A stretch of DNA of 52,271 nt from an uncultured Collinsella sp. (lineage in GTDB: Bacteria > Actinomycetota > Coriobacteriia > Coriobacteriales > Coriobacteriaceae). Position 1 is the stretch's first letter, and each line of letters starts with the position of its first letter. This document shows positions 1 to 5,073 of this stretch, in pieces. The stretch covers positions 1 to 52,271 of the forward strand of contig CABUXM010000004.1 in assembly GCA_902495545.1 (NCBI GenBank). The letters run 5' to 3'. The notes under the pieces were generated by a model. It was not told the origin of the DNA, did no database searches, and saw nothing but the letters and a program-made list of their open reading frames with translations. The translations under genes and the position numbers were made by a program.

Positions 1-166
1 AGACACGGCGCACCGAGTCAACTGAAATCGGTACAGTTGGTGGCTGCGTTCCGTTGCGTCGGGCTCCGCGTCCAACGTGTGCTATGTCAACGGCTACGGC
101 CCTGCCACCTACACCTCGGCGACGAACGTCTGGGTTCGCCCCCGCCCCGGCTTCCTCGTCGGCTAG
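1..166 (+). CDS. 3' end of DGR target gene, C-type-lectin-like domain (partial, frame interrupted)
   Basis: The frame ending at TAG 164-166 encodes SWWLRS, then SNVCYV, then VWVRPRPGF, the pattern of the variable C-type-lectin-like ligand-binding domain that ends DGR target proteins, commonly phage tail or surface proteins. The gene begins outside the window. This frame has a TGA at 23-25, just before the variable repeat. The frame one base over is open from base 3 to about 31 and reads TESTEIG, which resembles what usually precedes the WWLRS motif, so a one-base frameshift near 30-31 would explain the break. The gene may be inactivated, or the sequence near the window edge may be wrong. The lectin-like reading is family knowledge; the frame break is seen directly. 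Confidence 0.7.
27..155 (+). repeat. DGR variable repeat (VR)
   Basis: This 129-bp copy matches 765-893 with no gaps. The two differ at VR positions 36, 92, 93, 95, 101, 102, 108, 114 and 151. At every one the TR copy has adenine and the VR copy has G (3), T (1) or C (5). The changes fall in AAC or AAT codons of the lectin frame and replace asparagines by S, G, Y, P and T; position 151 is the third base of a glycine codon. The last 24 bases before 151 contain no adenine and are identical in both copies, as expected of the initiation-of-mutagenic-homing (IMH) segment. Position 151 may be an IMH difference rather than mutagenesis. Confidence 0.95.
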
Positions 167-194
167 CCAGCCGAGTGCTCTATACTCTGCTTTT

Positions 195-219
195 AGGCGA
201 CCGCCTTGCGCGGTCGCCT
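195..219 (+). other. hairpin/cruciform downstream of VR
   Basis: A perfect 10-bp inverted repeat (195-204 with 210-219) has a 5-nt loop and starts about 40 nt after the VR. No T-run follows, so it is not itself a typical terminator. In the Bordetella phage DGR a hairpin just downstream of VR helps target recognition. No comparable hairpin follows the TR copy here. The function is inferred. Confidence 0.6.
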
Positions 220-222
220 CCT

Positions 223-246
223 GCCCGCGAAGCGGGCCGTTTTTTT
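223..246 (+). terminator. terminator after DGR target gene
   Basis: A 6-bp GC stem (223-228 with 232-237) with loop GAA is followed by seven T residues (240-246). It would end target-gene transcription before avd. Confidence 0.75.
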
Positions 247-270
247 CGCCAGTTTCCCCAGGAGGTGCAC

Positions 271-741
271 GTGAGCGGCGTCTACCAGCGCAACCGCGAG
301 GTGTCCGAGTACAAGTTCTTCACACAGGCCATCGCCATCCGCGTGGAGGTTAATAAGCTGATGGCGTCCTCCTCAGTAGTGCCCAAGGCCTACAGGCTGC
401 TGAACGCGGTGCCGACCGTGGAGACGGCGCGCAGCATCGTGTACAACGTCAACCGCGCCGACTGCTTCTATCCCAACAGCTCGTTCAACGCGCTGGAGAG
501 GAAACGCTACCTGACGCTGGCCATAGCGGACTGCGAGCAGCTTATGCTGGACATGCAGTGCCTCATGGATATCGGCCTGCCCGTGAACGCCAACCGCTTC
601 GAGGAGCTGGCGGCCATGGTCGAGGAGGAGATCAAGCTGCTAAAGGGCGCGCGCAAGAACGTGCGCGTCACCGGCAAGAAGTCCACCGAGGAGCGCATAG
701 CCGAGGCCGAGGCCGAGCTAGAGCGCCTGCGTTCGCTATAA
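271..741 (+). CDS. avd: DGR accessory variability determinant (Avd-like, four-helix bundle)
   Basis: This 156-residue protein starts at GTG 271 behind the ribosome binding site AGGAGG at 260-265. It is predominantly helical with no membrane segment. The position between VR and TR, the size and the composition fit Avd, a small basic helical-bundle protein that forms a pentamer, binds the reverse transcriptase and the template RNA, and is needed for mutagenic cDNA synthesis. Residues from about 128 on form a charged tail (basic VRVTGKK, then a Glu/Ala-rich helix) beyond the core bundle. The open frame continues upstream through the VR, but that part is a shadow of the target gene in another frame. 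The Avd call rests mainly on context and fold impression. Confidence 0.75.
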   Translation: MSGVYQRNREVSEYKFFTQAIAIRVEVNKLMASSSVVPKAYRLLNAVPTVETARSIVYNVNRADCFYPNSSFNALERKRYLTLAIADCEQLMLDMQCLMDIGLPVNANRFEELAAMVEEEIKLLKGARKNVRVTGKKSTEERIAEAEAELERLRSL

Positions 742-742
742 T
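737..742 (+). promoter_or_regulatory. consensus -10 element just before TR
   Basis: An exact TATAAT overlaps the avd stop codon and lies 22 bp before the TR. Transcription from it would begin near 749 and make an RNA starting with TR. No good -35 box lies 16-18 bp upstream (the sequence there is GAGCTA or CGAGCT), so the assignment is tentative. Confidence 0.35.
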
Positions 743-764
743 GGGCGGCGGTCGCGCCTTGTTT

Positions 765-893
765 ATCGGTACAATTGGTGGCTGCGTTCCGTTGCGTCGG
801 GCTCCGCGTCCAACGTGTGCTATGTCAACAACAACGGCAATGCCAACTACAACTCGGCGACGAACGTCTGGGTTCGCCCCCGCCCCGGATTCC
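765..893 (+). repeat. DGR template repeat (TR)
   Basis: This is the invariant donor copy of the 129-bp repeat, lying between avd and the reverse transcriptase in the usual DGR order. It holds 24 adenines, 9 of which are substituted in the VR; none of its other 105 positions differ. Read in the target frame it has a run of AAC and AAT codons (827-853), the codon choice that gives widest amino acid diversity under adenine randomisation. TR need not be translated; its RNA is copied to mutated cDNA that replaces VR. Confidence 0.95.
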
Positions 894-1096
894 CTTATTG
901 CCAGACCGAGTAGGCCCCAGGGCCGAAAGCAGAGCGCGAAGAGGAAGGAAGGCGCGACCGTCGGGCATGCGCCCGTAAATACGCACCCCGCGAGGGTGGC
1001 CGGACGCTGCTTGCATGGCGCGGCGCTCCGTGGCTTCGCCGCGTTTCATGGCCATACCTCAAGCGGCTGCCAGAGCCACATTGCAAGCCGCGCGGG
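894..1096 (+). ncRNA. TR-RT spacer, probable structured part of the DGR RNA
   Basis: No convincing gene is visible here. In DGRs the RNA just downstream of TR is needed for priming and RT/Avd binding. A perfect 10-bp inverted repeat (983-992 with 1091-1100) brackets about 98 nt, and its right arm contains the first possible RT start codon (GTG 1097). A local hairpin (1020-1025 with 1037-1042) lies inside. In such GC-rich DNA some pairing is expected by chance. The role is inferred. Confidence 0.45.
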
Positions 1097-2341
1097 GTGC
1101 CTCCTGTGAACTCCGAGCAAAGGCGGGCGGCGCGCCGCAAGCGCCGCGAGGAGAAGCGCGCGCAGGCCAAGGCCGAGCGCGTCAAGGCGTGCACGCTTGA
1201 TACCGTGGCCGACCTCAACAGCCTGTGCAAGGCATCGAAGCAGGCCGCGCGCGGCGTGATGTGGAAGGCATCCACGCAGCGATACATGAAAAGCTACCTG
1301 CGCAACGCCGTCCTGTCCCGCCGCGACCTTTTGGAGGGGCGCGACATATGCCGGGGCTTCATACGGTTCGACCTGTGGGAGCGCGGAAAGCTGCGCCATA
1401 TCAGCGCCGTACACTTCCCCGAGCGCGTGGTACAGAAGTCCCTGGCACAAAACGCGCTCGTTCCCGCCATAGTCCCCACTCTCATAGCCGCCAACTCCGC
1501 GAACATCAAGGGGCGCGGCACCGACTACGCCCTGAAGCTGCTCAAGCGCCACCTGGCCGACCACTGGAGGCGGCACGGCCGCGAGGGCTACATCCTCCTG
1601 GGCGACTTCTCCGACTACTTCGCGCGCATAGCGCACCAACCCGTCAAAGACCAGGTGGCCTCCGCGCTGCTAGATCCGCGCGTGGTCGCCTTGGAGCACC
1701 GCCTGATAGACGCGCAGGGCGATGTGGGCCTGGGGCTGGGCAGCGAGCCGAACCAGATATGCGCCGTGGCCCACCCCAACCGCATCGACCACTATGTGAC
1801 CGAGATGCTGCGCCCCGAGTCTTACGGGCGCTACATGGACGACTTCTACCTGATACACGAGTCCAAGGACTACTTGCAGGTGTGCCTGCTGCTGATAGAG
1901 GGCAAATGCGCCGAGCTGGGCATCGAGCTGAACCCGCGCAAGACGCGCGTGGTGAAGCTCACGCGCGGGTTCACGTGGCTGAAGAAGCGCATCTTCTACA
2001 CGGAGACGGGCCGCATAGTCGTGAAGCCGTGCCGAGACTCCATAACGCGGGAGCGCCGCAAGCTCAAGAAGATGGCCAGCATGGTCGCCGATGGCGTCAT
2101 GACCCTCGAGCAGGTGGAGCAGAGCTACCAGAGCTGGCGCGGAGGCATGAAACGGCTGGACGCGCACCGCAGCGTGCGGGCCATGGACGCGCTGTACCGC
2201 AGCCTGTTCGGAAATCTCGCGCAGGGGGGGGGTGCTCAATGCAGGCCAACCCGAGGGACGATTCAAGCGGAAGCAAGACCTCGCAATAGCGGAGAACCGG
2301 CAACTCAAAGCAGCGGCCTAAGCGAAGCGGCTGCGAAATAA
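1097..2341 (+). CDS. DGR reverse transcriptase
   Basis: This 414-residue reverse transcriptase copies TR RNA into adenine-mutated cDNA. The palm motif GDFSDYF has its aspartate at about 170, and the catalytic YMDD is at 246-249. The segment GLGLGSEPNQ (about 213-222) resembles the DGR-type G..xSQ motif rather than the QGxxxSP of group II intron or retroviral enzymes. The N-terminus is strongly basic, and a basic thumb region follows YMDD. No maturase or endonuclease domain is seen. The start could be GTG 1097 or GTG 1106; neither has a strong ribosome binding site. The last 40 residues follow a 9-G tract (2224-2232) and look unlike protein, so the true C-terminus may differ. ATA isoleucine codons and AGG are used more than in the host genes to the right, fitting a phage origin. 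Confidence 0.93.
   Translation: MPPVNSEQRRAARRKRREEKRAQAKAERVKACTLDTVADLNSLCKASKQAARGVMWKASTQRYMKSYLRNAVLSRRDLLEGRDICRGFIRFDLWERGKLRHISAVHFPERVVQKSLAQNALVPAIVPTLIAANSANIKGRGTDYALKLLKRHLADHWRRHGREGYILLGDFSDYFARIAHQPVKDQVASALLDPRVVALEHRLIDAQGDVGLGLGSEPNQICAVAHPNRIDHYVTEMLRPESYGRYMDDFYLIHESKDYLQVCLLLIEGKCAELGIELNPRKTRVVKLTRGFTWLKKRIFYTETGRIVVKPCRDSITRERRKLKKMASMVADGVMTLEQVEQSYQSWRGGMKRLDAHRSVRAMDALYRSLFGNLAQGGGAQCRPTRGTIQAEARPRNSGEPATQSSGLSEAAAK
2232..2321 (+). CDS. possible 29-residue ORF overlapping the RT 3' end
   Basis: GTG 2232 directly follows the G-tract, which can act as a ribosome binding site. The frame encodes a charged helical peptide (AGQPEGRFKRKQDLAIAE and on) that looks more protein-like than the RT frame over the same bases. 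It could be a separate small phage protein, or the true RT tail reached by slippage or a miscounted G. No family recognised. Confidence 0.35.
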   Translation: MLNAGQPEGRFKRKQDLAIAENRQLKAAA

Positions 2342-2351
2342 CAGAAGCATC

Positions 2352-2384
2352 GAAGGCGTGCTGCTGCGCGCCTTCTTTCTTTGC
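2352..2384 (+). terminator. terminator after RT
   Basis: A 7-bp stem (2352-2358 with 2369-2375) is followed by a T-rich tract interrupted by one C. It closes the DGR cassette before the tail/lysis genes. Confidence 0.6.
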
Positions 2385-2459
2385 GCCCATCAAAGCGGCT
2401 CGGCAATCTCACGGCGCTAATACGATGGCGGCACATTCCCCGACAAGAGAGGAGTCCGC

Positions 2460-2786
2460 ATGGACACTGAGGAAGACATGCCGCACCCCAACGAGCTTCA
2501 AGATGGCACCATGGCCGAGGTCAACGCCCTGCGCGATCTGCTGTCGCAGATCGGCGACCCCGACGCGGCGCACGACGCGGGCGTTATCGACGATGACGAG
2601 TACGCTGAGCGGAAGGCGCGAAAGCTCGCCTACACCGCGGCGCTCGCCGCCTACGACAGCGGCGAGACGCTCGACGTGTCGGCGCTGCTCGACCAGATGC
2701 GCGAGCGGGCGTCGCAGCCGACGCAGACCGAGACCAACACGGCGAACATCGACTACCTGCTCATGACGGTCGGAGGTGACCAGTAA
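2460..2786 (+). CDS. small acidic phage protein of unknown function
   Basis: This 108-residue acidic protein has no membrane segment and no cysteine. A GAG-rich ribosome binding site (GAGAGGAG) lies upstream of ATG 2460; ATG 2478 is an alternative start. It overlaps the XkdX-like gene by one base (TAATG), so the two are translationally coupled. Small acidic proteins before XkdX are common at the tail-fibre/lysis junction of phages of Gram-positive hosts. The family is not recognised. Confidence 0.75.
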   Translation: MDTEEDMPHPNELQDGTMAEVNALRDLLSQIGDPDAAHDAGVIDDDEYAERKARKLAYTAALAAYDSGETLDVSALLDQMRERASQPTQTETNTANIDYLLMTVGGDQ

Positions 2787-2953
2787 TGCCGACGAAGAAG
2801 ACCGACGAGCACTCCAAGCACTTCGCGCTCGTCAAGAAGTACTACGACCGACCTCTTTGGAGCAAGGCACGAGTGCATAAGGCAGTCGAGTGCAAGTGGA
2901 TTACCGCCGACGAGTACAAGGAGATCACCGGCGAGGAGTACACGGCCGAATAG
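2786..2953 (+). CDS. XkdX-family phage protein
   Basis: This 55-residue protein has the XkdX pattern: an aromatic-basic start (KYYDRPLWSKARV), then KAVECKWITADEY and EITGEEY at the C-terminus. XkdX-family proteins are short products encoded after tail-fibre genes and before holin and lysin in Bacillus PBSX and related phages; their function is unknown. It is too short for most gene calls but is well supported by the motif, the start/stop overlap with the previous gene and the position. Confidence 0.85.
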   Translation: MPTKKTDEHSKHFALVKKYYDRPLWSKARVHKAVECKWITADEYKEITGEEYTAE

Positions 2954-2973
2954 GCGGAAGGAGGGCGCTCAGG

Positions 2974-3387
2974 ATGGAAGTGCTCAGGCTCTTTGCGCCA
3001 TATGGGCCGGGATGGCTCGGTGGCGTCCTTCTCGGCCTCATAGCGTTCTACTTCGGCCGCCAGTTTTTGGATGAATACAAAAGGCAGAACGAACGCAAGG
3101 CCGGCATCGACATGAAGCGCGAGGAGCGCAAGCAGGCCGAGGTCGACGAGCGCGCGCAGCGGGACCGCGAACGCTCGCAGATGGAGGGCCGCATCGCCGC
3201 GCAGATGGAGCGCAGCAACTCGCTCATGGAGGCCATGAAGACCCTCATGGAGTCGGTCGTAGCGTCTAACGAGGTCCTGCACAACGACTTGGCCCACAGC
3301 CAAGCGCGCAGCCAGGGAATGGCGGAGAAGGTCGACCACATCTGCGACCGCGTCGACCTGATCTACAGCAAGGAATCCGACAGATAG
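2974..3387 (+). CDS. membrane-anchored coiled-coil phage protein
   Basis: This 137-residue protein has one hydrophobic N-terminal segment (about 11-28). A long, highly charged Glu/Arg/Lys helix (about 33-80) and further heptad-like helix to the end follow, typical of a coiled coil. ATG 2974 is chosen because AAGGAGG lies just upstream; the frame is open further upstream without a better site. The place between XkdX and the holin suggests a lysis accessory or haemolysin XhlA-like role, which is inference from topology and position. Confidence 0.7.
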   Translation: MEVLRLFAPYGPGWLGGVLLGLIAFYFGRQFLDEYKRQNERKAGIDMKREERKQAEVDERAQRDRERSQMEGRIAAQMERSNSLMEAMKTLMESVVASNEVLHNDLAHSQARSQGMAEKVDHICDRVDLIYSKESDR

Positions 3388-3397
3388 GAGAAACCAA

Positions 3398-3703
3398 GTG
3401 ACGGACATTCAGGCAGGCCTCACGGTGTGCACGGTGCTGGTCGTGCCGTACATCGTGCAGGCCATCAAGACGAAGGCGATGACGGGCAATGTCGCCCGCT
3501 GGACGGCCATCGCCGTCTCGGCAGGATGCGGCGCCCTCACGGCCATGTCGGGCGGCGTCCCGACCGAACCCTCGGCGTGGGTGACGTCCATCTTCGCCGC
3601 GGTAGGCGGCGTGCAGGTGGCCTATGCGGCCTTCAAATCGGTCGGCATCACGGACAAATGGCTGGACGCCCTGCTGGCGCTCGGCGACATCAAGGAGGAC
3701 TAA
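3398..3703 (+). CDS. holin-like phage membrane protein
   Basis: This 101-residue protein starts at GTG 3398. It has hydrophobic segments at about 8-22, 34-52 and 62-78 and a charged tail ending DIKED. Size, topology and position directly before an endolysin fit a phage holin, which permeabilises the membrane at the end of infection. The spacing to the amidase is one base, so they are co-translated. The exact holin family is not certain. Confidence 0.75.
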   Translation: MTDIQAGLTVCTVLVVPYIVQAIKTKAMTGNVARWTAIAVSAGCGALTAMSGGVPTEPSAWVTSIFAAVGGVQVAYAAFKSVGITDKWLDALLALGDIKED

Positions 3704-3704
3704 C

Positions 3705-4769
3705 ATGGCAGACTTCGCGAACGTCCAACCGGACGAGTACAAGCTTCTGGGGCGCAACTTCTCCGCAGGCCGCCCGTTCGGCATCAAGGGCGTGACCATC
3801 CACCACATGGCCGGCGACCTCAACGCCGGCCAGTGCAACGGCATCTGGGGTGCCAACGGCTGCTCGGCGCACTACTCGGTCGACCGCAACGGCTACATCG
3901 TGCAGCACGTCAACGATCTCGACCGCGCCTACGCCTGCGGCGACGGAATCGGCACCGGACGCGGCAACGACACGACCATCTCGATTGAGCACGCGAACAG
4001 CGGCAGCAACCCGTGGACGGTCCACGAGAAGGCAATCGAGAGCGGCGCGCATCTGGTCGCGGCTCTGTGCCTGTACTACGGCCTCGGTCGCCCCGAGTGG
4101 TGCAAGAACGTCTTCCCGCACCGCTACTGGAGCGCCACGGCCTGCCCCGGCGAGCTTGCGGGCTCCCAGCGCGACCATTACATGCAGCGTGCCCAGGCGT
4201 GGTATGACGCCATGAAGGGCGGCAAGGCACCCGCCCCCTCCACCGCCGCCAAGCCCGCCGCGGCAAAGCCCGCCCAGGCGGCATCCGGCGGCTTCTCAAA
4301 GGCATCCGGCAAGCGCATCCCCGTCCACTACTCCCTCCACCTCAAGGGCGGCGGCTGGCTGGACGAGGTGACCGACTTCGGCGCCGGGGACAACGGCTTC
4401 GCGGGCTACCCGTGCCGACAGCACGACCTGCTGTGCGCACGCGTCGACCGCGGCACGCTCAAGTATCAGGTGCATACCATCGAGGACGGCTGGCTCGATT
4501 ACGTTTCCAAGGGCGACCGCAACGATACCGTCAACGGCTGCGCGGGCATCGCCGGCCACACCATCGACGGCGTGCGCATGTACTACGTGACCCCGGGCGG
4601 CGAGGAGTACAAGCAGGCGTGGTACCGCTCGCAGACCACCGCGCGCGCCGGGTGGCTCGATACCGTGTGCGACGACGGCTCCACCTACGGCGGCGACGAC
4701 TACGCCGGTTTCTACGGCGAGCCGCTCGACCGACTCCAGGTCTGCGTCACCGACGGCAACCCGTACTAG
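3705..4769 (+). CDS. phage endolysin, N-acetylmuramoyl-L-alanine amidase
   Basis: This 354-residue amidase cleaves the amide bond between muramic acid and the peptide stem. ATG 3705 follows AAGGAGG. The N-terminal domain (about 1-165) is amidase_2/PGRP type: GVTIHHMAG supplies the first zinc histidine, HYSVDRNGYIVQHV the central strand, and FPHRYWSATACPGEL the final His and Cys ligands. A linker rich in Ala, Lys and Pro (about 168-200) leads to a C-terminal region with three GWLD-type repeats (GWLDEV, GWLDYV, GWLDTV, each followed by a G-rich stretch with AG), probably cell-wall binding. No signal peptide is seen, so release depends on the holin. Confidence 0.92.
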   Translation: MADFANVQPDEYKLLGRNFSAGRPFGIKGVTIHHMAGDLNAGQCNGIWGANGCSAHYSVDRNGYIVQHVNDLDRAYACGDGIGTGRGNDTTISIEHANSGSNPWTVHEKAIESGAHLVAALCLYYGLGRPEWCKNVFPHRYWSATACPGELAGSQRDHYMQRAQAWYDAMKGGKAPAPSTAAKPAAAKPAQAASGGFSKASGKRIPVHYSLHLKGGGWLDEVTDFGAGDNGFAGYPCRQHDLLCARVDRGTLKYQVHTIEDGWLDYVSKGDRNDTVNGCAGIAGHTIDGVRMYYVTPGGEEYKQAWYRSQTTARAGWLDTVCDDGSTYGGDDYAGFYGEPLDRLQVCVTDGNPY

Positions 4770-4770
4770 C

Positions 4771-4860
4771 ATGATCGCGTTGGCATTCGTCCTCGGCTCG
4801 CTCTTCGGCGGCACCGTGGCGACAATCGGCCTGTGTCTCGTGAGCATCAACCGGCATTAG
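4771..4860 (+). CDS. 29-residue membrane peptide (DUF3789-like)
   Basis: ATG 4771 starts one base after the amidase stop. The product is a single hydrophobic helix with glycines (IALAFVLGSLFGGTV and on) ending in polar NRH, matching the look of DUF3789-type mini-proteins found next to phage lysins. It could help lysis. The family assignment is from memory of the pattern. Confidence 0.6.
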   Translation: MIALAFVLGSLFGGTVATIGLCLVSINRH

Positions 4861-4864
4861 CCGC

Positions 4865-4896
4865 AGCCCGCTCGGGTTATCCCGGGCGGCTTTTTT
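4865..4896 (+). terminator. terminator closing the prophage lysis genes
   Basis: A GC-rich imperfect stem around a TTAT loop (about 4865-4890) is followed by six T residues. It is the last prophage-associated element seen; host genes start to the right. Confidence 0.8.
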
Positions 4897-4928
4897 CTCG
4901 AGAAAAGGTGACGTTACGCCGCCCGTGG

Positions 4929-5042
4929 TATCCTGAGCAGCACGACGGTCCCAACGGCACAGATCTCGGTTCTAGAATCTAGGCAGACGGGGCACCATCG
5001 AACGTAAGACCGTCCGAACCTCGCATGGTCCGGGCGGTTTTT
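4929..5042 (+). promoter_or_regulatory. possible attenuator leader upstream of the P-type ATPase
   Basis: A strong terminator (5010-5020 with 5027-5037, then five T) sits 32 bases before the ATPase start. The segment 4944-4950 is perfectly complementary to 5008-5014, which overlaps the terminator's left arm, so pairing of the two would prevent the terminator. This is the layout of a transcription attenuator or riboswitch. A weak -10 (TATCCT, 4929-4934) would start the RNA near 4941. It matches no riboswitch class I can recognise: the GGGGAGUAG core of the yybP-ykoY manganese class is absent. The stretch also spans the prophage/host boundary, so an attachment site may lie here; none can be defined without the other end. 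Confidence 0.45.
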
Positions 5043-5073
5043 CTTATACCGACGCGACGTGATGGGACGTGGT

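Noticed and set aside
37..270. N-terminal extension of the avd frame
   Set aside because: It overlaps the VR and a terminator in a different frame from the target protein and has an unnatural Arg/Leu composition; the ribosome binding site at 260-265 marks the real start.
1097..2341. Group II intron or retron reverse transcriptase
   Set aside because: No maturase or endonuclease domain, intron RNA ends or retron msr/msd are visible, and the adjacent TR/VR pair with adenine-only differences fits a DGR.
4897..5058. tRNA gene or defined prophage attachment site
   Set aside because: No cloverleaf could be found, and no direct repeat can be tested because the other prophage end is outside the window.
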